Positions 1 through 8,081 of a DNA stretch of 62,934 bases are shown piece after piece; the first letter of the stretch is position 1; each line of letters starts with the position of its first letter. This stretch comes from Gammaproteobacteria bacterium (GTDB lineage Bacteria > Pseudomonadota > Gammaproteobacteria > Diplorickettsiales > Diplorickettsiaceae): assembly GCA_005877695.1 (NCBI GenBank), contig VBOA01000010.1, positions 11,965 through 74,898 on the forward strand, given 5' to 3'. The notes under the pieces are model-generated. The model ran no database searches and was not told the origin of the DNA. It saw only the letters and a program-made list of their open reading frames with translations. A program made the translations under genes and the position numbers.

Positions 1-1437
1 CTGATTAAAAAACGTTATTGGAATCAATGATGGAAGAGGTTTATTCTTTCTTGGACTTGGTATCGGTTTTTTTACTTTTAATGGTAAGTGGTCTTTGTAT
101 AACATTATTTTTTTGATGGATTCGATTAAATATAAAACACTTGAATCCTTTATTAAAAAATCATCTTTAAGCGGCTCTAAGGTTTTTAAAACAATGGCCA
201 AATCGTCATAGAAATTGTCTTCTTCTGCGTTGTTGGATGAAGTCAAATAGTTGGTTATGCTATTTTTTAAATAACGGATATAAAAACTCAGTTCTTTTAA
301 ATTAAAGGATGACATGTCGATATCAATAGGGTTATTAACATCAAGGTTTAAATTCAAGTATGCTAGATAATTATCAAGATCAGTAGCTAAGGTATTGAGC
401 ATGAAATTAATTTCCTTTTCAATTATCAGCGACTCGGCATTAATTCCATATCGGTCATGAAATGCATCCACTAAGTATAGTTTTTCCATTGTTTTAAAAT
501 TTTTTAAATTAGTTAAAAAATTAAATAAGTCTCCCTGTCCTTGATTGCTCAGACGATAGGTATTAAAAGCAGGAATTGTATTTGCGGCATCTTCCAACTG
601 CTGTTTTCTCTCGATCATAAAATTTGAGAATTTTGCCACATCAGTAGAGTTAGCGATGTAATTTTTCGTAAAAAATGTAATAAATTCATTAGGTAATGAA
701 ATAATGTGCAATATAGTTCGATATAATTCACTTTTAAAGTAGACACTTTGGTTGACGATTTTATCGAACTCGGTAGGTTCTTTTTTTTTCGCGTAACCTT
801 CTTTAGTCCATTGAATATGATGTAACCAATTACAAGCGGCATAATTAACTAGGTTAGGCAACGCTTCTAAATCATCGGGAGTAATCCTATAATCATTATT
901 ATGTAAATAATCAAAACCCGGATTTAAGATAATAAAACTTAAACCACCGTCAATTTTTATAACCCGTCCATTGTGATCGACGCCAACATTTCCAGCTTTA
1001 AAATCAACTTCATTTAACCATAAAGCTAAGATTTGCGTAGCCGCTAATCCGGTTATCTTATTATGGTGTATCTGTTCAGTATTTTCTGGGTGTAAAAAAA
1101 ACTTATCATCAAATTGAGGTATTTCTTTAGAAAGTACATAATAATGAATTCTTTTTTCTTGTGTAATATTAATCAATCGACGAGTTTTTGGTTGATATGG
1201 TAGAATCAAGCGCATCATTTCTTGCGTAAGAACTTCTGCTAAAGTTTCGATTCTTTTCTCACCTAAAAACTTGACAAACCATTGACTTTTTGGTGAGTTT
1301 ATACTTTTTTTTAATTTATCTGCTTTAAATATATTATGTGAGAAGCGTCCGTCGTTCTTTATTTCATTTTTACGCTTAAATGCAGAGGGGTGTTTATAGA
1401 TTTGTTTTAAATTTTGCATAACTATTTTACTATTCAT
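1..1437 (-). CDS. Orphan protein with protein-kinase-like catalytic residues, candidate secreted effector (partial, C-terminus beyond window)
   Basis: The frame reads open from an ATG at 1437 to base 1, giving 479 residues with no stop, so the C-terminus lies outside the window. Residues about 50-170 look like a kinase fold: VKF with K56 (beta-3 lysine position), a following helix with acidic residues, D145-x4-N150 (catalytic-loop spacing), and D163 in KIDGG (metal-binding DFG-like position). This layout recalls HipA, PI4-kinase and Legionella Lpg2603-type kinases. The rest is Lys/Asn-rich and predominantly helical. There is no signal peptide or membrane segment. It is much more AT-rich than ispB next door and has a PmrA-box-like motif just upstream. 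The proposed -10 sits so close that transcription may begin at the ATG, so the start could instead be ATG 1419. The kinase fold is inferred from residue pattern only; the effector role is inferred. Confidence 0.6.
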   Translation of the reverse strand, partial: MNSKIVMQNLKQIYKHPSAFKRKNEIKNDGRFSHNIFKADKLKKSINSPKSQWFVKFLGEKRIETLAEVLTQEMMRLILPYQPKTRRLINITQEKRIHYYVLSKEIPQFDDKFFLHPENTEQIHHNKITGLAATQILALWLNEVDFKAGNVGVDHNGRVIKIDGGLSFIILNPGFDYLHNNDYRITPDDLEALPNLVNYAACNWLHHIQWTKEGYAKKKEPTEFDKIVNQSVYFKSELYRTILHIISLPNEFITFFTKNYIANSTDVAKFSNFMIERKQQLEDAANTIPAFNTYRLSNQGQGDLFNFLTNLKNFKTMEKLYLVDAFHDRYGINAESLIIEKEINFMLNTLATDLDNYLAYLNLNLDVNNPIDIDMSSFNLKELSFYIRYLKNSITNYLTSSNNAEEDNFYDDLAIVLKTLEPLKDDFLIKDSSVLYLIESIKKIMLYKDHLPLKVKKPIPSPRKNKPLPSLIPITFFNQ

Positions 1438-1444
1438 TACCTGA

Positions 1445-1477
1445 ATGTTAATAAACATTAATTAAGTGAACCTTAAC
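1445..1477 (-). promoter_or_regulatory. PmrA-box-like promoter of the kinase-like gene
   Basis: Read on the minus strand, GTTAAG-N5-CTTAAT (1477-1461) fits the enteric PmrA consensus YTTAAK-N5-YTTAAK except for the first base. Exactly 10 nt further is TAACAT (1450-1445), a 4/6 match to a -10. The geometry is the same as at 17120-17152. The -10 lies only 7 nt from the ATG, which would give an almost leaderless mRNA or point to the downstream ATG at 1419. In an AT-rich genome chance matches occur, so confidence is modest. Confidence 0.35.
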
Positions 1478-1564
1478 AAACGGGGCTTTAATAATAAAAA
1501 AATAATGTGAATGTTTTAACCCCAAATTTATATAAGCTAGAAATAGCAAATTACTATTAATGCA

Positions 1565-2533
1565 TTAATAACTACGCTTGCTTACAAAATTTGCTAGTTG
1601 CATCAATGCTTGACGATAGGTCGAGTCAGGAATGCTATTTAAGTGCATCAAGGCTTGTTGAATATGATGTTGAGCGAGCTTATGCGTATATTCGATGGCG
1701 AGTGTAGAATGGAGAATGGCTAGGATGGCTGTTAAATGTTGTTGATTACCTTTGGTAATGGCCTCACGTATTAACTGCGCTTGTTCAGCATTAGCCTGTT
1801 GTAAAGCATAGATTAAAGGAAGTGTTGGCTTCCCTTCAGCTAAATCATCTCCTAAATTTTTACCGAGTTGTGAACTGGTTCCGGAATAATCGAGCGCATC
1901 ATCAATTAATTGAAATGCAATACCTAGATGTGTCCCATAGTGGGCCATTGCTGAAATTTCAGCTTGGGAGCGCTTAGTTAAAATGGCAGGTTGTTCGGCG
2001 GCAATAGAAAAGAGTACGCCAGTTTTACCTTGGATAACCTTTAAGCAGTAGGCTTCGTCCACATTGGCATTATGACAACTCAGTAATTGTAAAATTTCGG
2101 CTTGTGATAATGTGTTTGTGGCGTCAGCAAGCGAAGTGAGAACCTGCGCATTATTAATTTGACTGATCAATTGAAAGGCACGCGAGTAAAGAAAATCGCC
2201 GACGAGCACGCTGGCTGAGTTCCCCCATAAATTATTGGCTGTTTTTTTGCCACGGCGAAGTTCGGATCCATCAATGACATCATCATGTAATAAGGTAGCG
2301 GTATGAATAAGCTCCAGGCTGGCGGCTAGCTGAATATGTCCTTCGCCAGTATAGCTAAAAGTTTTCGCGCTAAGTAGGGCAATTAAAGGACGTAAACGTT
2401 TGCCACCGCTATCGATAAGGTGTTTTGCCAATTCTGGTATCAAAGGGATTTCAGAATAAAGGCAAGAATCGATTAGAGCATCGACTTGGTTAAGCTCGTT
2501 TTTAACCAAGTTTGTTATAGGCGCTAAATCCAT
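1565..2533 (-). CDS. ispB: Octaprenyl/polyprenyl diphosphate synthase
   Basis: Trans-prenyltransferase of 322 aa that elongates farnesyl diphosphate with isopentenyl diphosphate to make the ubiquinone side chain. Both aspartate-rich motifs are visible: HDDVIDGSELRRGK (first, with the following arginines) and LIDDALDY (second), plus GGKRLRP near residue 45. Length matches IspB. It fits with the ubiquinone hydroxylase genes ubiH and ubiI further along the window. In many gammaproteobacteria ispB is divergent from rplU-rpmA; here it is divergent from rpsF instead. A TATAAT-like element at 2545-2550 (minus strand) lies very close to the ATG, so the leader would be short. Confidence 0.93.
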   Translation of the reverse strand: MDLAPITNLVKNELNQVDALIDSCLYSEIPLIPELAKHLIDSGGKRLRPLIALLSAKTFSYTGEGHIQLAASLELIHTATLLHDDVIDGSELRRGKKTANNLWGNSASVLVGDFLYSRAFQLISQINNAQVLTSLADATNTLSQAEILQLLSCHNANVDEAYCLKVIQGKTGVLFSIAAEQPAILTKRSQAEISAMAHYGTHLGIAFQLIDDALDYSGTSSQLGKNLGDDLAEGKPTLPLIYALQQANAEQAQLIREAITKGNQQHLTAILAILHSTLAIEYTHKLAQHHIQQALMHLNSIPDSTYRQALMQLANFVSKRSY

Positions 2534-2613
2534 AGGATTGATAGATTATAATGATTAATTTAAAGCCGAATGCTAGGCGGCGTGGCAAGGCCTGTCAAGC
2601 CACAGGGATTTTA

Positions 2614-2642
2614 TTGCATCTTGAGGAACCCAACCGTATAAT
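2614..2642 (+). promoter_or_regulatory. Sigma-70 promoter of the rpsF operon
   Basis: TTGCAT (2614-2619), a 17-nt spacer, and a perfect TATAAT (2637-2642). Expected start of transcription is about 2649, giving an 89-nt leader ahead of rpsF. That leader can fold: AGGGG-AGT-CCCCT at 2654-2666, and CCCC at 2675-2678 opposite GGGG at 2712-2715. It could be an S6:S18 autoregulatory leader, but I could not match the published motif by eye. Confidence 0.75.
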
Positions 2643-2737
2643 AGGCCGCTTTTAGGGGAGTCCCCTCTTCAGGACCCCGGCTTTAAGTATACTCGCTCTA
2701 CCACGTTAGTTGGGGGCTTTAACCGAGAGATATTCAG

Positions 2738-3127
2738 ATGCGTCATTATGAAATCGTGCTTTTAATTCATCCTGATCAAAGTGATCAGGTTTCTGCTATG
2801 GTTCAGCGTTATACCGCTATCGTGAAAAATGGTGGCGGACAGATTCACCGCCTTGAAGATTGGGGACGTAGACAGCTTTGCTACCCTATTAATAAACTTC
2901 TCAAGGCACATTATATTCTAATGAATATTGAGTCCGGAAAGGAAGCAATGGCTGAACTCAGTGATAATTTTCGCTTTAATGATGCGGTGTTACGTTACCT
3001 TACTATTCGAGTCGATCGAGCAATTACTGAAATGTCTCCTTTAGCAAAGGCAAAAGAAATGCAAGGTCAGGAAACTAGACGTGAATATTATTCTAGAGAA
3101 ACTGAAGTAGAAGGAAGATCGGTTTAA
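2738..3127 (+). CDS. rpsF: 30S ribosomal protein S6
   Basis: S6 (129 aa) of the small-subunit platform, which binds 16S rRNA as a heterodimer with S18. It starts [15 protein letters not shown], the canonical S6 opening, and contains the [19 protein letters not shown] region and the beta strand YILMNIE. It is the first gene of an S6-S18-(DUF2232)-L9-DnaB run, an order conserved in gammaproteobacteria. Its partner rpsR follows 52 bp later. Expression is probably driven by the 2614-2642 promoter, with possible feedback from S6:S18 through the structured leader. Confidence 0.97.
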   Translation: MRHYEIVLLIHPDQSDQVSAMVQRYTAIVKNGGGQIHRLEDWGRRQLCYPINKLLKAHYILMNIESGKEAMAELSDNFRFNDAVLRYLTIRVDRAITEMSPLAKAKEMQGQETRREYYSRETEVEGRSV

Positions 3128-3179
3128 CACTTGCCTTGTACTTAATAAGCTTTTTTTAATTATAGAATGAGTAGATTTT

Positions 3180-3416
3180 ATGAACAATTACCAAAATAGA
3201 CGCCGCAAACATTGCCGAATTTCTGCCGAAGGTACAGACGTCGATTATAAAGATATTCCGTTGCTAAAAAATCATCTTACCGAGACGGGTAAAATAGTTC
3301 CCAGCCGTACGACAGGAACCTCAGCGTCGGTTCAGCGCAAGATTACCCAAGCGATTAAACGTGCACGCTATATTTGTTTACTTCCTTATTGTGATAAACA
3401 TCAAAACATGTGTTAA
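3180..3416 (+). CDS. rpsR: 30S ribosomal protein S18
   Basis: S18 (78 aa), partner of S6 in the 30S platform. The S18 core is present: [22 protein letters not shown], then [15 protein letters not shown] at the C-terminus. The N-terminal part is arginine-rich. Second gene of the rpsF operon, with the start ATG 52 bp after rpsF. Length is typical. No anomaly seen. Confidence 0.96.
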   Translation: MNNYQNRRRKHCRISAEGTDVDYKDIPLLKNHLTETGKIVPSRTTGTSASVQRKITQAIKRARYICLLPYCDKHQNMC

Positions 3417-3435
3417 TGTTTTCAGGTAAGTTAAA

Positions 3436-4317
3436 GTGATGGGAATGTTGCATCGTTTTGCAAGTTATGTCATGCGTGGCCGCCGTCAGGCAGTTATCGT
3501 AGGATTATTATTTACTATCCTGCCTTTATTTGGTTGGGTGAGTAATGTCATTGTTTCTTTAGTTACCTTACGTAAAGGGGCTAAAGAAGGCGCTATCGTT
3601 TTATTGTGGGTTATTTTACCGGCAGTCGTTGTTGCGAGTTTAGGTAATCGTTTAATTATTTTATATGGAATTATTGGCGGTAGCTTATTTACTTATGTAT
3701 TAGCCTTAGTGTTACGTCAAACACAGAGTTGGAAAGCGGTATTAACAGCAAGTTTGTTACTCGGCTTATTGGCCGTGTTGTTGGCGCACGCTTGGATACC
3801 TCATATCACTGAGGTTTGGGTAAATCAGTTTGAGCATTATGCATTATTGATTAAAAACCAATTTAATGTAGTGGTTAATACGTCACGGTTACAACTTTTT
3901 GCTAAGTTTGCAACGGGTTTTCAAATCGCGTTTATCACTTTGTCAGTCCTTATTAATTTAATACTTGCGCGTGGGTTCCAGTCAATGCTATACAACCCTG
4001 GTCAACTTCGTCCAGAGTTAAAAAATGTTCGACTTAGTTCTTGGGAAGTATTGGTGTTTTTGCTAATAGGTATATCCAGTTTCCTAGGTGTGGCCATGGC
4101 GCAAGATGCTTTACCTGTTATAGGGTTAATTTTTTTATTGGCAGGCATTAGTGTTTTTCATGCAATGGCTGATTTAAAAAATGTGGCTAATAAATGGATT
4201 TTTTTATTTTATGTCGTATTGGCAGTTTTTTTTCCTTATGTAGCCATAGTGCTAATTTTATTCGCAGTGATTGATAGCCTATTTAATATACGCTACCGAT
4301 TAAAAAGAAGTGTTTGA
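3436..4317 (+). CDS. DUF2232 family inner-membrane protein
   Basis: A 293-residue polytopic membrane protein with about eight hydrophobic segments: one near residues 19-45, a pair near 50-90, one near 95-115, one near 165-185 and three in the last 100 residues. Membrane proteins of the YybS/DUF2232 kind sit between rpsR and rplI in many gammaproteobacteria, and their function is not established. It starts at GTG 3436 or the adjacent ATG 3439; both are in frame and follow CAGGTAAG. It is 19 bp from rpsR and surely co-transcribed. Its membrane nature is directly readable; the family assignment rests largely on position. Confidence 0.8.
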   Translation: MMGMLHRFASYVMRGRRQAVIVGLLFTILPLFGWVSNVIVSLVTLRKGAKEGAIVLLWVILPAVVVASLGNRLIILYGIIGGSLFTYVLALVLRQTQSWKAVLTASLLLGLLAVLLAHAWIPHITEVWVNQFEHYALLIKNQFNVVVNTSRLQLFAKFATGFQIAFITLSVLINLILARGFQSMLYNPGQLRPELKNVRLSSWEVLVFLLIGISSFLGVAMAQDALPVIGLIFLLAGISVFHAMADLKNVANKWIFLFYVVLAVFFPYVAIVLILFAVIDSLFNIRYRLKRSV

Positions 4318-4422
4318 GGTAAAAAGAGAAATGAGACATTGATAAAACTTAGAACGAGGATGTAACTGAGTTTTGTGGGATTGGATGAGATATTAACAAG
4401 TGAATTTTGAGGTTTATTTTTC

Positions 4423-4875
4423 ATGGCAAAAGTAATTTTATTAGAGAAAATACATTCTTTAGGCGTTTTGGGAGAACCCGTTACGGTGAGTGATGGTTAT
4501 GCACGAAACTATTTAATTCCTCGCCAAAAAGCAGTACCTGCTACTAAAGAAAACATTATTAAATTTGAAAAACAGCGTGCAGAATTTGTAAAAATTGAAC
4601 AGGATAAATTACAAATGGCAGAAACACGCGCAGCTGCTATTAATGACTTAATATTAACCTTGCCGGTTAAATCAGCAGAAGAAGGTCGTTTATATGGCTC
4701 CATTGGTATTTCAGAATTAGTTCGAGCAGCAGAGGCTGCAGGTATTACTCTTGAAAAGAGTGAGATTCGCTTACCTAATGGTCCTTTACGCCAATTAGGC
4801 GAACATGAAGTTTCGATACAATTACATAGTGATGTTATTGCAACATTGAAGGTAAATATTATTGCAGAAGAATAA
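4423..4875 (+). CDS. rplI: 50S ribosomal protein L9
   Basis: L9 (150 aa), with its two RNA-binding domains joined by a long helix. The N-terminal domain starts MAKVILLEKIHSLG and includes the GYARNYLIPRQKA rRNA-binding loop. The connecting helix spans about residues 45-75 and the C-terminal domain ends with HSDVIATLKVNI. It sits 105 bp after the DUF2232 gene, with TGAGG upstream of its ATG. Part of the rpsF-to-alr gene run. Confidence 0.97.
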   Translation: MAKVILLEKIHSLGVLGEPVTVSDGYARNYLIPRQKAVPATKENIIKFEKQRAEFVKIEQDKLQMAETRAAAINDLILTLPVKSAEEGRLYGSIGISELVRAAEAAGITLEKSEIRLPNGPLRQLGEHEVSIQLHSDVIATLKVNIIAEE

Positions 4876-5010
4876 ATAATTATTTATTTTTAACAATTTT
4901 GCTTTGATATTGATTATAGCTGGCTAATCTAACAAAGATGTTGTATTTTGAGTGTTAAGTCCTATTATCTGTAGGAATAAACAAACACTTTAATGATTTT
5001 TGTAAAATAC

Positions 5011-5041
5011 AAACTAACAACGCTAATATTTTTGTTAGTTT
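5011..5041. repeat. Perfect inverted repeat upstream of dnaB
   Basis: AAACTAACAA (5011-5020) and TTGTTAGTTT (5032-5041) are perfect complements around an 11-nt loop. It ends 21 bp before the dnaB ATG. There is no T-run after the stem, so it does not look like a normal terminator. It may be an mRNA processing site or a regulator's operator that uncouples dnaB from the ribosomal genes. Confidence 0.45.
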
Positions 5042-5062
5042 ATGGTTTAGGCAATCCTTGCT

Positions 5063-6427
5063 ATGCAAAAAACCGATCACCTTAAGTTACCTCCACATTC
5101 ACTTGAAGCCGAACAATCGGTTTTGGGTGGCTTAATGCTGGATAATCAAGCCTGGGATAGAGTGGCTGATAGGTTAAAAGAAAAAGATTTTTATCTGTTA
5201 TCCCATCGTATCCTGTTTCGTACTATCGTCAGTTTTGCCAATCACGGTAAGCCTTTTGATGTCGTTACGCTCACCGATGCTTTAAAAAGTACAAATGAAT
5301 TAATAGAAATTGGTGGTGATCTTTATTTATTTGAATTGGCGCGCAATACCCCCAGTGCTGCAAATATTGCAGCCTACGCTGATATCGTACGCGAGCGTTC
5401 TGTTTTACGGCAATTAATAGGCATTGCTTCTGAAATTACTGAAAATGCGTTCATGCCAGAAGGTCGTTCAATTACTGAACTGGTGGATGAGGCAGAGCGT
5501 AAAGTATTTCAGATTTCTGATCAAGGCGCGCGTGGGAGTGGTCCACTTAGAATTAGTGATTTTTTGGCAAAAGCGGTCGATAGAATCGATATTTTATTTC
5601 ATTCTGATCAAGTTATTACCGGACTTTCGACGGCTTATAAGGATTTAGATGAAATGACGTCAGGTTTGCAACCGGCTGATCTCGTTATCGTTGCAGGTCG
5701 CCCTTCTATGGGAAAGACTACCTTTGCAATGAATATTGCCGAACATGCCGCTATCCAGGGCGATAAGCCAGTGTTAATTTTTAGTATGGAAATGCCAGGT
5801 CAAGCATTAGCAATGCGCATGATGTCGTCATTAGGACGCATTGACCAACATAAAATTCGTACGGGAAAATTAAGTGATGAAGATTGGCCTCGAGTGACTT
5901 CTGCAGTAAGTATGTTATCAGAAGCAAAAATGTTTATTGATGATACACCCGCATTAAGCCCTGGAGAAGTACGCGCGCGTGCACGCAGAGTCGCAAAAGA
6001 GCAAGGATCATTGGGCTTAATTGTTATTGATTATATACAATTAATGCAAGTTCCAGGCTCTAAGGAAAATCGTACCACTGAAATATCCGAAATTTCGCGT
6101 GGATTAAAAGCTTTAGCTAAAGAATTGGATGTTCCTATCATCGCCTTGTCACAATTAAATCGTAGTTTGGAACAACGAGCTGATAAAAGACCGGTGATGT
6201 CTGATTTACGAGATTCAGGCGCCATCGAACAAGATGCCGATTTAATTATTTTCATTTACCGTGATGAAGTTTACAATGAAGCAAGTCCAGATAAGGGTAG
6301 CGCAGAAATTATTATTGCAAAGCAACGTAATGGACCGACCGGTAAAGTAAGATTGACGTTCTTAGGAAAATACACCCGTTTTGAGAATTTTGCTCCACAG
6401 CGTTATCATGCTGAGAATTATGCATGA
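5063..6427 (+). CDS. dnaB: Replicative DNA helicase DnaB
   Basis: Hexameric 5'-3' helicase of the replication fork, 454 aa. The N-terminal primase-interaction domain begins PPHSLEAEQSVLGG. The RecA-like motor has Walker A GRPSMGKTT near residue 215, Walker B LIVIDYIQLM, and the DnaB motif around SQLNRSLEQRADKRP and DLRDSGAIEQDAD. Length is normal. It overlaps alr by 4 bp (ATGA), implying translational coupling. A 187-bp spacer with an inverted repeat separates it from rplI. Confidence 0.97.
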   Translation: MQKTDHLKLPPHSLEAEQSVLGGLMLDNQAWDRVADRLKEKDFYLLSHRILFRTIVSFANHGKPFDVVTLTDALKSTNELIEIGGDLYLFELARNTPSAANIAAYADIVRERSVLRQLIGIASEITENAFMPEGRSITELVDEAERKVFQISDQGARGSGPLRISDFLAKAVDRIDILFHSDQVITGLSTAYKDLDEMTSGLQPADLVIVAGRPSMGKTTFAMNIAEHAAIQGDKPVLIFSMEMPGQALAMRMMSSLGRIDQHKIRTGKLSDEDWPRVTSAVSMLSEAKMFIDDTPALSPGEVRARARRVAKEQGSLGLIVIDYIQLMQVPGSKENRTTEISEISRGLKALAKELDVPIIALSQLNRSLEQRADKRPVMSDLRDSGAIEQDADLIIFIYRDEVYNEASPDKGSAEIIIAKQRNGPTGKVRLTFLGKYTRFENFAPQRYHAENYA

Positions 6428-7521
6428 GCAGACCGTTCACTGTAGAACTTGATTTAGCTGCGTTACGTTATAATGTTAAACAGATACGTGATATTGCTCC
6501 ACAATCCAAGATATTGGCCATGGTTAAGGCAAATGCTTATGGACATGGTTTAATTTCTATCGCAAAGGCGTTAACTGATGTTGAAGGTTTTGGCGTTTCC
6601 TGTTCAGAAGAAGCATTATATTTACGTCAAGCAGGATTAACCCAACGGATAGTGTTAATGGAAGGTTTGTTTTCTAAGGATGAAATCCCCTTATTAACCG
6701 ATTATGCACTCGACACAGTCATTCATGATCGTAATCAATTAAATTTGCTAAGTGAACATCCATTACCCTATCCCATTAATGTATGGTTGAAAATAAATAC
6801 TGGCATGAATCGTTTAGGTTTATCACCTGATGATTTTTCTGCGGCTTTGAAACAATTAGATCGCTGCCCATGGTTAAAAATTACGTGTGTCATGACGCAT
6901 TTTTCAAGTGCCGATAAATCACAAGATACGACGACACAGTGTCAAATAAAACTATTTGAACAAACGATTAAAAAATATAGCTTTCCAACCAGCTTGGCGA
7001 ATTCTGCAGCCATTTTAGCTCATCCTAAAGCCCATGCTGACTGGGTGCGTCCCGGATTAATGTTATATGGTGTTTCACCTTTTTCAGATTCTTCTGCTGC
7101 ACAGTTTTCACTAAAGCCGGTTATGACCCTAAAATCAGAAATTATATCGATCCACCTATTAGACTCGGGAGATAGAGTAGGATATGGAGGAAAGTGGATT
7201 GCCCCTAAGCCACTCCGTGTTGGTATTGTGGCAATAGGTTATGGAGATGGTTATCCCCATCGAGCTGAAAGCGGTACACCTATTTTAGTGAATGACAAGC
7301 TTTGTGAATTGATAGGACAAGTTTCTATGGATATGTTGGCAGTGAATTTATCGAACCAACAGGATGCTAAAATAGGTGATCCGGTGGTGCTATGGGGAAC
7401 AGGGCTTCCTATCGAACAAGTAGCAGAAAGTACTTCATCCTTTCGTTTTGAATTATTATGTGGCATTAACCGAGGACAGTTAGTCCGTACGCGCATTGAG
7501 GAAATAAATGATGCAAAATAA
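6424..7521 (+). CDS. alr: Alanine racemase
   Basis: PLP enzyme converting L- to D-alanine for peptidoglycan, 365 aa. The PLP-binding lysine K35 is in MVKANAYGHG. The second catalytic residue, Tyr, is in VGYGGKW (about Y254). VRPGLMLYG and the substrate loop QVSMDMLAVNL are also present. It starts within the dnaB stop (ATGA overlap) and its 3' end overlaps the next gene by 14 bp. dnaB-alr pairing is common in gammaproteobacteria. Confidence 0.96.
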   Translation: MSRPFTVELDLAALRYNVKQIRDIAPQSKILAMVKANAYGHGLISIAKALTDVEGFGVSCSEEALYLRQAGLTQRIVLMEGLFSKDEIPLLTDYALDTVIHDRNQLNLLSEHPLPYPINVWLKINTGMNRLGLSPDDFSAALKQLDRCPWLKITCVMTHFSSADKSQDTTTQCQIKLFEQTIKKYSFPTSLANSAAILAHPKAHADWVRPGLMLYGVSPFSDSSAAQFSLKPVMTLKSEIISIHLLDSGDRVGYGGKWIAPKPLRVGIVAIGYGDGYPHRAESGTPILVNDKLCELIGQVSMDMLAVNLSNQQDAKIGDPVVLWGTGLPIEQVAESTSSFRFELLCGINRGQLVRTRIEEINDAK

Positions 7522-7918
7522 AATGATTAGAGGATTATTCATTGGATTGTTTATTTTTAATTTAACGGCTTGTGCGAGCCACCAAATTACAGCCCCTACA
7601 ACCTCTCGAGAGCCACAAATAAATAATAATCAGGATATTTTTATTGATCCTTCTGTTGCACGTTTTATGGGAAATGTTGATCATAGTAAGCTGCAAAATT
7701 TAGTGGCCACTGCACAAGCTAAAGAATTTATAAATTGGACTAGCGATGCTACCGGAGCTCGCTTTGCTTTTACCAGTAAAGAGATTTTTGTTAATGCCGA
7801 AGGGCAGGGCTGCAGAGATTATGAAATAACGTTAATTCGTGGTTTCTTTGAGCATCCTTCATTTAATTACACCGCTTGTCGAAATAATCAGGGAGTTTGG
7901 CAGGTTATTAGTCATTAA
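7508..7918 (+). CDS. Small lipoprotein with a 17-kDa-surface-antigen-like C-terminal domain
   Basis: A 136-aa protein with a lipoprotein signal: charged start, hydrophobic stretch, then lipobox LTAC with the acylated Cys at about residue 23. The C-terminal half has the pattern CRDYEITLIRG then YTACRNNQGVWQVI. This resembles the C-terminal domain of rickettsial 17-kDa antigen-type lipoproteins (CREY...ACR...GxWQ). The ATG overlaps the end of alr by 14 bp, so it is probably co-translated from the alr mRNA. Position in the outer membrane is likely but inferred. Confidence 0.7.
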   Translation: MMQNKMIRGLFIGLFIFNLTACASHQITAPTTSREPQINNNQDIFIDPSVARFMGNVDHSKLQNLVATAQAKEFINWTSDATGARFAFTSKEIFVNAEGQGCRDYEITLIRGFFEHPSFNYTACRNNQGVWQVISH

Positions 7919-7951
7919 TTTTACTCTTCGCATTTGACATGGTCTGCGTTG

Positions 7952-8006
7952 CTATTCAACTCGCCATCCTAATGTATACTAATATATTCCAGTTATTGTC
8001 ACAGCG
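7952..8006 (+). repeat. Interspersed hairpin repeat, copy A
   Basis: First of three related non-coding elements. It carries CAACTCGC-n-ATCCT-n-ATGTATA followed by AATATATTCCAGTT. The central AATGTAT and ATATATT arms pair (one G-T). It matches copy B (50216-50275) closely and copy C (62084-62139) more loosely. It lies in the 163-bp gap between the lipoprotein gene and dacB. Confidence 0.6.
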
Positions 8007-8081
8007 CTTTGCCAAAATCCAAATGCTGTGAATAATTATTCTTTGCACTGATTTTTTTCAGATCAGAAGAAGTAGATTTCT

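Noticed and set aside
615..842. 75-codon minus frame inside the kinase-like gene
   Set aside because: Out of frame with the 479-codon open frame that covers the same bases.
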